Positions 42,054 to 51,544 of a stretch of 64,000 nucleotides of DNA are shown here, in pieces (position 1 is the first letter of the stretch; every line of letters starts with the position of its first letter). Source of the stretch: Bradyrhizobium sp. AZCC 1719 (GTDB taxonomy: Bacteria; Pseudomonadota; Alphaproteobacteria; Rhizobiales; Xanthobacteraceae); the NCBI RefSeq assembly GCF_036924525.1, contig NZ_JAZHRU010000001.1:744001-808000 (forward strand), read 5' to 3'. Below the pieces are notes generated by a model. The model saw nothing but the letters and a program-made list of their open reading frames with translations. It made no database searches and was not told where the DNA came from. A program made the position numbers and the translations under genes.

Positions 42054-43450
42054 GAGCGCGCGGACCGTTGAACGGATCGGCCGGTGTCGCACGGGTGCAT
42101 CCTCGCCGCCCTGCTTCACCGGAAGTGCGGGCAGCTTCCCCTATGGGTGGGCGCGTCGCCAATGCCGACGCGTTCATCGAACGGATCGCGACCGGCTTGA
42201 TGCTGCTGGCCGTCATGGCGACCTTCACGCTCTCGTCCTCCGTGCTGACCAACTGGAAGATCCACTATTTGACGTCGGGCGGAAATTTTTTAGAAAAACT
42301 GCACCCGGCGACTTATTTCACCTTGCTGGCATTCTCCCTGCTGTTGATGCGCAGCCGCGGACCGGTCGGCGAGATCAACCGGATGTTTTCCGAGTCGAAG
42401 CTGTTGCTGGCCTATCTGCTCTGCTGGCTGTTTCTGCTGGTCCAGGTGATCGTGCTCGCACGCCCGTTCACGGTCATCATCGACACGTTCCTGCTGCCGA
42501 TCCTGATCGCGATGGTGATGTGGCAGTTGTCGCCGGCGCAAAGGCGCCCGCTGGCCTGGGCCATTCACCTCACGATCCTGCTGAATGTCGTGCTCGGATA
42601 CTATGAGTATTTCTCCGGCCATCGGCTGATCCCGCTGACGCTCGGCGACATCGTGGTGATGGGAGAATGGCGCTCTGCGGCGCTGCTGGGTCACCCGCTC
42701 ACGGCATCCGGCATCGTCGGCGGCTACGTGCTGGCGCTGGCGCTTCGTCCGGCGATTTGTCCGCCGATCCTGCTGCGGCTGCCCTTGATCGCGTTCTGCC
42801 TGGGATCGCTGATGGCGTTCGGCGGCCGAACGGCGCTGGTCACTGTACTGGGAGTCCTCGGGCTGATCGGAGCCTTCGAGGTGGTGCGCCTGATACAGGG
42901 AAAGCGAACGCAGCTTCCCGCGGCCATTCTCGCCATCTGCGTTTTGTTCGCTGCCGGCGCCATCGTCTTCGCCGCGCTCGACCTCGGCATTTTCGACAAG
43001 ATGCTGCTGCGCTTCTCCTCCGACAAGGGCAGCGCGCTGGCGCGCTTCGCCACCTTCAACCTGCTCTCGCATTTCGATTGGAACGAACTGATCCTCGGCC
43101 CCAACCCGGTCCGGGTGAATGCACTGCAGTCGCAGCTCGGCCTCAACTACGGCATCGAGAACTTCTGGATTTCCGCCATCGTCCAGTTCGGCCTCATCCA
43201 TACCGTCGTTCTGACGATCGGACTGATCTGCTTCTTCGTCGAATTGCTGCGCCGTTCGAGCGCCGCGGTATGGGCGATCGTGCTGCTGATCATCGTCATC
43301 GCCGCGAGTTCAGTAAGCTTCTCGTCGAAGAACATTCAGCTCGCACAGTTCGTGATCCTCATTTCGGTCCTGCTGCCGCGCGAGCAGCGGCGCATCGCCG
43401 CGCCCCCGCAAGTCCGGGCGCCTGTCACCTACCGGTCCGTTCCGGCATAG
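42050..43450 (+). CDS. Wzy/ExoQ-like EPS polymerase
   Basis: A 466-residue protein with about 11-12 helices and a long periplasmic loop before residue 350, resembling O-antigen polymerase/ligase proteins (Wzy, ExoQ). The loop has LGPNPVRVNALQSQLGLNYG, a region where Wzy-family proteins carry a catalytic Arg. It would link repeat units on the periplasmic side. The start is a GTG that overlaps the stop of the kinase gene; an internal ATG at 42143 is an alternative. Sequence divergence among polymerases makes detailed assignment impossible. Confidence 0.8.
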   Translation: MRARGPLNGSAGVARVHPRRPASPEVRAASPMGGRVANADAFIERIATGLMLLAVMATFTLSSSVLTNWKIHYLTSGGNFLEKLHPATYFTLLAFSLLLMRSRGPVGEINRMFSESKLLLAYLLCWLFLLVQVIVLARPFTVIIDTFLLPILIAMVMWQLSPAQRRPLAWAIHLTILLNVVLGYYEYFSGHRLIPLTLGDIVVMGEWRSAALLGHPLTASGIVGGYVLALALRPAICPPILLRLPLIAFCLGSLMAFGGRTALVTVLGVLGLIGAFEVVRLIQGKRTQLPAAILAICVLFAAGAIVFAALDLGIFDKMLLRFSSDKGSALARFATFNLLSHFDWNELILGPNPVRVNALQSQLGLNYGIENFWISAIVQFGLIHTVVLTIGLICFFVELLRRSSAAVWAIVLLIIVIAASSVSFSSKNIQLAQFVILISVLLPREQRRIAAPPQVRAPVTYRSVPA

Positions 43451-43469
43451 CTTTAGGATTCCCTTTCGT

Positions 43470-44544
43470 ATGGCCATCTACGTCGACAACAACCCACCTC
43501 GGACGCCACGTCACCGGTCTCGAGCGCATCACGCTGGAGCTGTTCTCCGCCGCAGCGCTTGCGCCGCTCGATGTCGTGCCGGTGACGGCGAAGGGTCTTC
43601 GCCAGATGTTGACGACGCAGACGCTGGGCCTGCCGATGCGGCTCGCCGCGTCGTCCTCGATCCTGCTCTGTCCCGGCTTTCCGCCCAGTCCGCTGCTGCG
43701 GCCGTTCGCATCGCGGGTGCTGCCCTATATCCACGATGATTTCCTGATCACGCGGCGCGCCGAGCTCAACATGCGGGCGCGTCTCTATATGGCCGGCCCC
43801 TTCAAGCTCGCGCTGCGCCACTATCCGCGCTTTCTGGCCAACTCCGGCGATACCAGGCGCAAACTTGCCGCACATTGTCGGTCCGATGCCGAAGTGACGC
43901 TCTATCGTCCCGCGGTGCGCAACGTGTTCGGCCTCGACCCCGGACAGCGCGGCGAACGGAGCGCGCGGCCCCAACCGCTTCGGCTGATCGCGCTGGGCAC
44001 GGTCGAGCCGCGCAAGAATTTTACAGCGGCGGCGAAAATCCTCGACGCGTTGCGCATGCAGGGATTTCCCGACGCCACGCTGGATATCGTCGGAAGGCCC
44101 GGATGGGGCAGCGACTGGCAAGCCCTCGAGAAGCAGCCGGGCGTCACGCTGCACGGATATCAGTCCGCCGACCGCGTCAATCAATTGCTTGACGCTGCCG
44201 ATCTGTTCATCTGCACATCCCATGACGAAGGCCTGGGATTGCCGCTGCTGGAAGCGCAATACGCCGGCCTGCCGATCATCGCCCCCGATGCCTCCATCTT
44301 TCGCGAGGTGCTCGGCGAGTCCGGCATCTACATCGATACCGCAGATCCTGCTTCGGCGGCCACGCGGATTGCGGCTGCGCTCTCGAACGAGGACTGGCGC
44401 GCCGGCTATGTGACGCTGGCAGTACGGAACCTGGCGCGCTGGAACGATCTGGCCTGCGGCGACCGCGAAAATGTCATCAGCCTGATTGCCCGCCTTGCTC
44501 ACCTCCAGGGAAGCGCTACTCCGGAGTACCGCCGCCTTGCATGA
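43470..44544 (+). pseudogene. GT4-type glycosyltransferase with an apparent one-base insertion
   Basis: ATG 43470 opens MAIYVDN; after seven codons the glycosyltransferase continues one frame over as THLGRHVTGLERITLELFSA and so on, to a TGA at 44542-44544. Skipping one A at about 43491 gives a 357-residue enzyme: TVEPRKNF, LHGYQSADRVNQLLDAADLF and FICTSHDEGLGLPLLEA are the GT4 nucleotide-sugar motifs with the EX7E-type acidic residues. The second-frame codons have normal codon use throughout, so the gene is conserved and the lesion is recent or an assembly error. It is placed within the operon, 19 bases after the polymerase gene. Confidence 0.8.
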
Positions 44545-45643
44545 CACCAGCGCCACAAGGCATCAGGATGGATTGCGGATCATCGCGGCCGGCGCCGTGG
44601 TGATCCTTCACTATTCCGATTACTTCAAGGACTTGCCCGTCGGCCGCTTCATGGTCGCGCACACATGGCATTTCAATCTGTTCGTGGACCTGTTCTTTGT
44701 GGTCTCCGGCTTTGTCATCGCCCGTCAATACTTTGGCCGCGTCGACGATGGCGCATCGATCGGCCGCTTCCTGTGGCGTCGCCTCGCCCGCATCTATCCG
44801 CTGCATCTCGCGACCCTCGCCTTCTATGTGGCGCTTGCCGGCGCACTCCATTTCGGCGCTGCCCGGACGGACAACCCGGCCCGTTATCCGCTTTCCGATC
44901 TGCCCGCGCAATTCCTGCTGCTTCACGCGTTCATTGGCGAGCGCCTGACGTTCAATTTCCCGAGTTGGTCGCTCTCGGCGGAGATGTTTTGCTATCTGCT
45001 TTTTCCGCTGGTCGCGCTGATTGCGCAACGCCGCAAGGAGGCGGTTATTGCGCTCGTGGTCCTTACTGCGCTCGCCAATTCGCTTTGGGCATCGGCTGCC
45101 GGAACGGCGCCGTGGGCCGACTGGATCAACCAGGGCGGCGCCTTCAGGGCGCTGCCTGCCTTCAACCTCGGCATGGCCTGCTATCTGTTTCGCGACCGGA
45201 TCGCGCGTTGGCCCGCGATGCCCGGTGCGCTGGCAGCGTCGCTAGCGGCGTTCATCGTACTCGGTTCCCTGCTGCCGACGACGACCGCGCTGCTTGCGGT
45301 CTACGCCATCGCGATGCTTGCGATTCAGGCCGACTGCGCCGAACGTGAGACGCTGCTGTCGCGGCTCGGCTTCGATCGCTGGTCGTCGCTGACCTATTCC
45401 TGTTACATGCTGCATATCCCGGTTGCGACCGTCGTCATCACCCTTGGATCGCGCCTGCTTTCCTTATCGGAGCATGAACGACTGATTCTGGCGCCGGTGG
45501 CGATCATCGTTCTTGCATTTGCGAGCGTCGTCTCGCTGCGCACGTTCGAAACGCCGCTGCGGCGATATCTGACCGAGGCTTACGATCGCCGCGCCCTCAA
45601 ACATGTGCCGTCTCCAGCGATTTCGCGGCAGGAGAGCACATGA
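44537..45643 (+). CDS. Acyltransferase 3 family membrane protein (first of two)
   Basis: A roughly 368-residue protein with about ten helices. RHQDGLRIIAAGAVVILHYSD near the start is the acyltransferase 3 (OafA/ExoZ type) opening, with the catalytic-region His; FPSWSLSAEMFCYLLFPL and RIYPLHLATL follow. It adds acetyl or other acyl groups to EPS repeat units. No ATG lies before the conserved core; I chose TTG 44537, which overlaps the glycosyltransferase end by 8 bases and has CGGAG upstream, though a TTG at 44486 is also possible. The second acyltransferase overlaps it by four bases. Confidence 0.8.
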   Translation: MHDTSATRHQDGLRIIAAGAVVILHYSDYFKDLPVGRFMVAHTWHFNLFVDLFFVVSGFVIARQYFGRVDDGASIGRFLWRRLARIYPLHLATLAFYVALAGALHFGAARTDNPARYPLSDLPAQFLLLHAFIGERLTFNFPSWSLSAEMFCYLLFPLVALIAQRRKEAVIALVVLTALANSLWASAAGTAPWADWINQGGAFRALPAFNLGMACYLFRDRIARWPAMPGALAASLAAFIVLGSLLPTTTALLAVYAIAMLAIQADCAERETLLSRLGFDRWSSLTYSCYMLHIPVATVVITLGSRLLSLSEHERLILAPVAIIVLAFASVVSLRTFETPLRRYLTEAYDRRALKHVPSPAISRQEST

Positions 45644-46695
45644 TGACGGTCGTCGAACGCGTATCAGCAAGCCCGCCATCTCTGAGCGTCTCGCGCGCAA
45701 CGGTCCAGAGCCGCGATAGCGTCGTCGACACCATGCGCGGCATCGCCATTTTAATGGTGATCGGCATCCATTCGTTGCCGCAGCCGCTCGAAGCCATCTG
45801 GGCAAAATCACTTGATGCAGCGCTACGGCCCTGCGTGCCGGTGTTCCTGTTCGCTTCCGGATATCTCACGGCGCTTTCCGGCCGCGTCCCGCTGGCAAAG
45901 CGGTTAAAGGCGGCCCTGGTCCCTTACGCGATCGCGTTCGCTGCCGCCTACATCTACATGGCGCTGCATAATCCGGCGATGGATCATCGCATCGGCACGA
46001 CGCTCGCCCGGTTCGGGCTGGGATACGTATTCGTCTACTATTACGTCTTCGTCTATGTCTGCTGCACGCTCGGTCTGTGGCTCGTTTTTGCGGCTGGCGG
46101 GGACGGACAAACCGCTTCAAGGCAACGGACCACCACTCTGCTGCTGCTCTCGATCGGCTGCGGTTTGCTTGCCGGCAGTTATTTGGATCCCGCCATGTCG
46201 AGGCTCGGAGCGTCGGAGGCGCTGCTCGACGAAATCCGCATGCGCGACATTCCGTTCTGGTTTTCGTTTGCCGCGCTTGGCGCGCTGACCGCGATGTTCA
46301 GAGACCTGCTTGAACAGGATATGCGCCGCACGCTCCTTGGCGCCGCGCTGGCCTCCTATTTGTTCTATGCCGCCGTGCGCATTCTCAACCTCGGCGACGC
46401 CGCCACTTACGATTCGACCGCCTTCTTCCTCTATGCGGCCCTGTTCTGCGCTTCGCTGTTCGCCTTCCAGCCGAAATCTCCGCTACTCGGGTGGATCGGC
46501 TCGGGCAGCTACTTCATCTATCTCTGGCACATCTTCATCGTGATGGCGCTGCGCGATCACGCCGGGCTGCGCCAACTCGGCGGCGTTGCCAGCTTTGCCG
46601 TTTCCTGCGGCTTGACGGCCCTCGTCTCTATCGCGGCGCTGCTCGCCGTACGGCAACTCGCCTCGCCCCGAATCTGCCGCTGGCTGGGGGCTTGA
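45640..46695 (+). CDS. Acyltransferase 3 family membrane protein (second of two)
   Basis: 351 residues and about ten helices. RGIAILMVIGIHSLPQ after the first 30 residues and CVPVFLFASGYLTALSG match acyltransferase 3 proteins, with the His of IHS in the usual spot. The start ATGATG overlaps the first acyltransferase gene's TGA (ATGA). Two such enzymes may acylate different sites on the EPS or use different acyl groups. The last helices end at RRICRWLGA-like ICRWLGA, three bases before the flippase ATG. Confidence 0.85.
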   Translation: MMTVVERVSASPPSLSVSRATVQSRDSVVDTMRGIAILMVIGIHSLPQPLEAIWAKSLDAALRPCVPVFLFASGYLTALSGRVPLAKRLKAALVPYAIAFAAAYIYMALHNPAMDHRIGTTLARFGLGYVFVYYYVFVYVCCTLGLWLVFAAGGDGQTASRQRTTTLLLLSIGCGLLAGSYLDPAMSRLGASEALLDEIRMRDIPFWFSFAALGALTAMFRDLLEQDMRRTLLGAALASYLFYAAVRILNLGDAATYDSTAFFLYAALFCASLFAFQPKSPLLGWIGSGSYFIYLWHIFIVMALRDHAGLRQLGGVASFAVSCGLTALVSIAALLAVRQLASPRICRWLGA

Positions 46696-46698
46696 GCG

Positions 46699-48138
46699 AT
46701 GCTCCTGAAGCACACTTTGCTCTATCTGCCCGCGCAATTCGTCGGACCGCTGTTCCAGCTTCTTGCGATGATCGTATGGACGCATGTCGTCGACGAACAC
46801 ACGCTCGGCGTCATCACGCTGATTACGGCGACGCACGAATTGCTGCAGATCGGCCTTCTCGCCTGGTGGTCGCAGTTTGCGTTGCGTTTCCTCGGACGGT
46901 ACCAGGACGTCAACGACGCGCCGCGCTTCTATCGCACCGAAAACGCGGTCTTGCTGGCGTCCCTCGCGTTGCAAAGCGCAGCCGTCGTCGGAATTCTGCA
47001 TCTGGTCATCGCGCCCGGCGCCGGAACGGGCCTTCTGCTGGCCGCCATCGCCTATGTGATAACCCGGTCGCTCAACCTCTACATCGGTGAACGCGCCCGC
47101 GCGCGGCAGCAGATCCGCGTCTACACGATCCAGCAGGTGTTCGGGCCATCCGTTGGATTTGTCGTGGGCCTGGTGTTGATCAAACTGCTTGGCCAATCCC
47201 CGGATTGGCCACTTGCGGGTTACGCGGCCGCGCAACTGACGGCGGCGCTCATCGTCCTGCCCTGGATCGGCTGGGGTCACCGCTTGTGGCCGATCGACCG
47301 GGAGATTGTGGTCCACGCCCTGCGCTACGGCATTCCGCTGATCATCGGCGGCGCGCTCGGCTGGGTCGGCCTCAATGCATCGCGCTTCATCGTCAACGAA
47401 ATGTCCGGAGTGGCCGCCGCCGGTCTGTTCGCCGTCGGCTATGGCCTCGGCCAGCGGGCCGCGGCGGTCGCGGCCATGCTTGTGACGGCAGCGGCGTTCC
47501 CGCTGGCGGTGAAAAGCATGGAGCAACACGGCGACCAGGCCGGAATGCGCCAGCTCGCCAACAACAGCGCTCTCCTTGTCGCAATCCTGGCGCCAAGCCT
47601 CGCCGGCATCATCATACTCAGGACGGAGATCGTGCATCTCCTGATCGCAGCGCCGTTCCAAGCGGTGACGTTCGCCATCCTGCCGCTTTCCACGCTCGCC
47701 GGCGCAATCCGCAACCTGCGCGCCCATTTCGGCGACCAGGTCTTTCTCCTGCAAAATCGCACGCGCTGGATGATGGCCATTGCCGCAATCGACGCGTCGA
47801 TGACCGTGGTGTTGAGCGTCTTGTTCCTGCCGCGATGGGGACTGCCCGGCGTCGCCGGCGCCACGGTGCTGGCGGCGCTGGCCGCCGCCACCATGAGTTT
47901 TTCAATCGGGTTTACACGATTTGGCCTGCGCCTTCCGGTCGGCCATCTCGTGCGCATCGTACTGGCCACCATCGCCATGGCAGCCGTGCTGCGGATATTT
48001 CCGGAGGCCCGGACGATCCCGATTCTGGCGGCCCACATTGCGGCAGGCGCTGCCACCTATTTCGCAGCGCTTGCCCTGCTCTATGCACCGTCGCTGGTGC
48101 GGATGCTTCGGCCACGCCCACAGCATTCAGGGGCGTGA
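46699..48138 (+). CDS. Wzx-like EPS repeat-unit flippase
   Basis: A 479-residue protein with about twelve to fourteen helices of the polysaccharide-transporter (MVF/PST) type. QFVGPLFQLLAMIVWTHVV opens it and ARARQQIRVYTIQQVFGPSVG is the typical amphipathic loop between repeats. It would move lipid-linked repeats from the cytosolic to the periplasmic face for polymerisation by the Wzy protein. Last gene of the plus-strand polymer operon; start three bases after the second acyltransferase, end 22 bases from the convergent GH10 gene. Confidence 0.85.
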   Translation: MLLKHTLLYLPAQFVGPLFQLLAMIVWTHVVDEHTLGVITLITATHELLQIGLLAWWSQFALRFLGRYQDVNDAPRFYRTENAVLLASLALQSAAVVGILHLVIAPGAGTGLLLAAIAYVITRSLNLYIGERARARQQIRVYTIQQVFGPSVGFVVGLVLIKLLGQSPDWPLAGYAAAQLTAALIVLPWIGWGHRLWPIDREIVVHALRYGIPLIIGGALGWVGLNASRFIVNEMSGVAAAGLFAVGYGLGQRAAAVAAMLVTAAAFPLAVKSMEQHGDQAGMRQLANNSALLVAILAPSLAGIIILRTEIVHLLIAAPFQAVTFAILPLSTLAGAIRNLRAHFGDQVFLLQNRTRWMMAIAAIDASMTVVLSVLFLPRWGLPGVAGATVLAALAAATMSFSIGFTRFGLRLPVGHLVRIVLATIAMAAVLRIFPEARTIPILAAHIAAGAATYFAALALLYAPSLVRMLRPRPQHSGA

Positions 48139-48160
48139 GCGTATTCGACACGATCGCCGC

Positions 48161-49261
48161 CTACGACTTCCTGGCATTCTCGAACGCACGCGCCATCGCG
48201 AACCAAAGCGGCTTCTTCTGCATCGACGAATCGAACGGAAGCGGCCGAGGCAGCCGTTGCGCGCGTGGATCCTTCTTCTTCGCCGCGTCGGTATAGAACG
48301 AGTAGTTATCGGCGAGCTCCCACGCGATCACCATTTTGACGGCCGGCACCCGAAGCGCGTTGGTCAGGAACTTCTCCGCCGTCTCGGCGATCATGGCGTC
48401 GCGCGCTGCGATGTCGTCCGGAAATGTGTCGTCGCGCACGTCGAACTCGGTCAGATAGATATCGACGCCACGTCCGGCGAGGGCGTGGAGGAATTCGGTA
48501 AACCGTCCGGGATCGTGCGGGTAGCGAGGCTGCAGGTGACTCTGCAATCCGACGGCGTGCAGTGGCACGCCGGCATGCTTCAGTTCGTCGACCAGTTGCA
48601 GCAGGCCGCGGCGAACCGCGAGGCCGACGTCGTCGTCGCGTTCGCTCTGCGCCTCGTTGAGAACCAGTTTTGTCTTTCGGTCGATCCTCGCCACGCGCTC
48701 GAAGGCACGGCGCACATAGCCGGTACCGAATGTGTCGTACCACGGACCGAGTCGGTAGCCGCCAGGCGCCTTGTGCCCAGGCCAGAACGGCTCGTTCACG
48801 ACATCCCATGAATGCAATTTGCCTACATAGCGAGCAGCCACTTCGTCGACATAGGAATCGAAAAACCTCTCACGCTCGGCACTGCTCATGCTCTTGATCC
48901 ATTGCGGAACCCATTCGTTCCAGATCAGGCAGTGACCGCGCATCGGAATGTTGTGACTCGCACAAAATTGCAGCAGACGGTCTGCGCTCTCGAATCGCTT
49001 CGGCCCCGGTTGCGGCGCGATGGTTCCCATCTTCATCGCAATGTCCGTTGTAACGATGCGCACCTGCGTCTGATATAGCTCGCGATACGCAAGATCCTTG
49101 TCGATCACCGGACCTGCAGCCGCGCCGAACACGATTCCGTTACGAGCCGCGATCACGCCGAGACTCTGCGCAGGCTGCGCGGCGAACGCTTCCTTCCCGC
49201 ACGAAGCAACGCTTGCTCCTGCGATGAGAGTAAGCGCATCTCGCCTCGACCACTCCTGCAT
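48161..49261 (-). CDS. GH10 glycanase (endo-beta-1,4-xylanase family)
   Basis: A 366-residue exported enzyme. A twin-arginine signal (WSRRDALTLIAGASVASC) precedes one GH10 TIM barrel. Acid/base Glu157 is in SWDVVNEPFW and nucleophile Glu272 in DIYLTEFDVRD; the usual GHxLVWH is GHCLIWNEW here, with Asn in place of the His. GH10 enzymes cleave beta-1,4-xylan and related chains. Within an EPS locus it may trim or clip the EPS itself, like ExoK, or act on plant xylan. The gene is leftward and convergent with the flippase gene. Confidence 0.92.
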   Translation of the reverse strand: MQEWSRRDALTLIAGASVASCGKEAFAAQPAQSLGVIAARNGIVFGAAAGPVIDKDLAYRELYQTQVRIVTTDIAMKMGTIAPQPGPKRFESADRLLQFCASHNIPMRGHCLIWNEWVPQWIKSMSSAERERFFDSYVDEVAARYVGKLHSWDVVNEPFWPGHKAPGGYRLGPWYDTFGTGYVRRAFERVARIDRKTKLVLNEAQSERDDDVGLAVRRGLLQLVDELKHAGVPLHAVGLQSHLQPRYPHDPGRFTEFLHALAGRGVDIYLTEFDVRDDTFPDDIAARDAMIAETAEKFLTNALRVPAVKMVIAWELADNYSFYTDAAKKKDPRAQRLPRPLPFDSSMQKKPLWFAMARAFENARKS

Positions 49262-49465
49262 AGCTGATCTCCATCATGTGAATGATTCGTCGCGACGTCT
49301 CGTCCTTCGCAACGCGGCATCGCCATCGTTGCGTCGCATTAGTTCGATTTCGTGACGAATGTCCGTCGAGAAAATTTTCGGCACGCAGTTCCCGTCGCCA
49401 AGCACGCATCTGTCGATCGCCCCCCACGAGCGCGTCTCTCGATTACATCATCAGCAGGAGTCGAC

Positions 49466-50260
49466 ATGTTGGAACCACCAGCGCAGTTGCAGCCCAGCCT
49501 CACTGTCGATGGGATAACGATCAATGTTCCCTCGCTTCCGGTGGCCGTGTCTTCGATCGTGTCGGCCGCGCAACATGGCGACAACTTCAGCGTCTGCACG
49601 CTCAATCTCGACCACGTCGTCCAGCTTCAACACCACGCCAATTTTCGCGCGGCCTATCGCCGTGCCCGATTCGTCACCGCCGACGGGTTCCCCATTGTCG
49701 TGCTGAGTCGCCTCATGGGCGTGCAAATCGAACGCACGACCGGTGCCGATCTCGTCGAGCCGGTTTGCGCGGAAGCCCGCAAGAAAGGACTCCCGGTCTT
49801 TCTGCTAGGAGCGAACGATCTCACGCTCAAGATAACGGCTCGGCGTTTGTCGGAGCGCTTCAAGGGATTGCAAATCGCGGGATGCTTTGCGCCGGGAGCA
49901 GGCTTTGATCCCTATTCTATCGAAGCCGATGCTGCGATCGAGCGCATTCGTGCCTCGGGTGCCAGACTTTGCTTCGTCGCGCTGGGTGCGCCACGGCAGG
50001 AGCTGTTCGCGGCGCGATGCCTCGACGAGCTGAATGGAACCGGAGTGTTGTGCATCGGAGCCGCACTCGATTTCATCGCCGGCACGCAAAGCCGCGCGCC
50101 GGCCATCGCGCGCAACACGGGCATGGAATGGGCGTGGCGCATGCTGCGCGAGCCGCGCCGGCTCGGCCCCCGCTATATCAAATGCATGACAGTCGTTCCG
50201 CGCCTCGTTGCGCGAACCATTCCGCAAATCGTCCAGGCACGCATGAGGAAAGCGGCATGA
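49466..50260 (+). CDS. WecG/TagA/CpsF-family glycosyltransferase
   Basis: A 264-residue cytosolic, membrane-associated transferase. VCTLNLDHVVQLQHHANF, RARFVTADGFPIV and GAPRQELFAARCLDELNG are the family signature (UDP-ManNAc or UDP-glucose transferases). It would add an early sugar to the lipid-linked primer made by ExoY. AGGAG lies 7 bases before ATG 49466; the frame upstream to 49352 is not protein-like. It starts a second four-gene EPS operon, with ATGA overlap to the next transferase. Confidence 0.88.
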   Translation: MLEPPAQLQPSLTVDGITINVPSLPVAVSSIVSAAQHGDNFSVCTLNLDHVVQLQHHANFRAAYRRARFVTADGFPIVVLSRLMGVQIERTTGADLVEPVCAEARKKGLPVFLLGANDLTLKITARRLSERFKGLQIAGCFAPGAGFDPYSIEADAAIERIRASGARLCFVALGAPRQELFAARCLDELNGTGVLCIGAALDFIAGTQSRAPAIARNTGMEWAWRMLREPRRLGPRYIKCMTVVPRLVARTIPQIVQARMRKAA

Positions 50261-51534
50261 CTTCAACATTGACCCTGGCGCTACGGGCGCGAAATGCCAA
50301 CCGGGTAAAGCCACGTTATCAGATCTGCCTGATTCATCCGTTCGATCCGCGCGGCGAAAAGGTCGGCGGCCTCGAAACTTACATCCGCGATTTCATTACG
50401 TTCCATCCAACCGACACCGACATCCTCTTCATCGGCGTCGACTCAACGGGCGAGCTGGAGCTCGGCCGGCTCCACCGGATGACGTTCCGAGGTCGCGGCT
50501 TCGACTTCCTGCCGATCCTGCACTATTCGGACCAGCAGGCGCGCGAAGCGGCCCGCAGCATCCGCACCTCGCTGACCGGACAATTCTTCATGGCACTGCT
50601 GCGCCACTTCGGTCCGATCGCAAGGCTGATCCGCGCCAGGCGGTGCTCGGTCGATCTGCGGCGGGTGGAATTTTCCTGGTTGCCGGCGATCCTGCGGCTG
50701 CCGTTCGTGCAGATGCTTCACGGCGAGGGCGCGCCGAAATTGCAGATGGATTCGCTGCTGCGGAAATACGCCTTCGTTCACAATACCGGCGAGCGGTTTG
50801 CCGTCGCCATGAGCGAGAAATTTCTCTGCGTCAATCCGTTCATCACCGAGCGGTTGCAGCGGACCTATCCGCGCCGCAAGGACAAGATCGATACGCTCTG
50901 GACATGGGTCAACACGGATATCTTCAAGCCGCAACTCTGGCCGCTGAACTCGTCGCCGTTCCAGATCGTGTTTGCCGGCAGGCTCGATGAATTCAAGGAT
51001 CCGCCGCTGATGTTTCGCACGATCGAGCGCCTGCGGCGGCGATTGAACGGCGACGTGCGGTTTCACTATATCGGCACCAGCGACCCGCACCGGTTCGCGG
51101 AGTTCGCCGCGATCGAAGACATCACCGTCCGCCACGGCTTCAAGGACGCCGCCGGCATGGCGGAGACGCTGGCAAGCGCGCATGCCGGCATCCTGACATC
51201 CGAATTCGAAGGCATGCCGCGCTGCGTGCTCGAGACCCTTGCGGTCGGCCGGCCGGTCGTCGCCATGCACCTGCCGCAGCTCGAACCCGTGATCCACTCT
51301 GGCGTCAGCGGCTATCTGGTAGCGCGAAGCGGCAACCGCGACGACATGGCCGATGCGCTCGCGCAGCGGTTCGTCGACGTGCGGAATGCCATCGAAGCCG
51401 GCACGATGAATCCGGTACAAGTCGCCGACTCCATCCGGGCGTTCACGCCGGGCACCCAGCTTGCGCGAGTCTTCCGCTATCATCAGGAAATTCAGGATGC
51501 CCGCGGACTTGCCGCCGCGGCGCCGACTTACTGA
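50257..51534 (+). CDS. GT4-family glycosyltransferase
   Basis: A 425-residue transferase with the GT-B fold. ICLIHPFDPRGEKVGGLETY is the N-terminal loop, VFAGRLDEFKDPPLMFRTIE and ILTSEFEGMPRCVLETLAVGRPVVA carry the C-terminal nucleotide-sugar motifs. Start ATG overlaps the stop of the WecG gene (ATGA). The open frame before it back to 49969 reads antisense-like, Arg-rich codons in another phase and is not used. It builds the EPS repeat with the two other transferases in this operon. Confidence 0.9.
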   Translation: MTSTLTLALRARNANRVKPRYQICLIHPFDPRGEKVGGLETYIRDFITFHPTDTDILFIGVDSTGELELGRLHRMTFRGRGFDFLPILHYSDQQAREAARSIRTSLTGQFFMALLRHFGPIARLIRARRCSVDLRRVEFSWLPAILRLPFVQMLHGEGAPKLQMDSLLRKYAFVHNTGERFAVAMSEKFLCVNPFITERLQRTYPRRKDKIDTLWTWVNTDIFKPQLWPLNSSPFQIVFAGRLDEFKDPPLMFRTIERLRRRLNGDVRFHYIGTSDPHRFAEFAAIEDITVRHGFKDAAGMAETLASAHAGILTSEFEGMPRCVLETLAVGRPVVAMHLPQLEPVIHSGVSGYLVARSGNRDDMADALAQRFVDVRNAIEAGTMNPVQVADSIRAFTPGTQLARVFRYHQEIQDARGLAAAAPTY

Positions 51535-51544
51535 GGGCGCCGGG

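Noticed and set aside
42667..43450. Upstream part of a 625-residue frame that includes the 43.5 kb glycosyltransferase
   Set aside because: This portion is out of frame with the Wzy-like polymerase, which is the real gene there; the frame is joined to the transferase only because a one-base insertion displaces it.
46483..47754. 423-residue leftward frame over the acyltransferase and flippase genes
   Set aside because: Charged, membrane-free antisense of hydrophobic proteins; a shadow.
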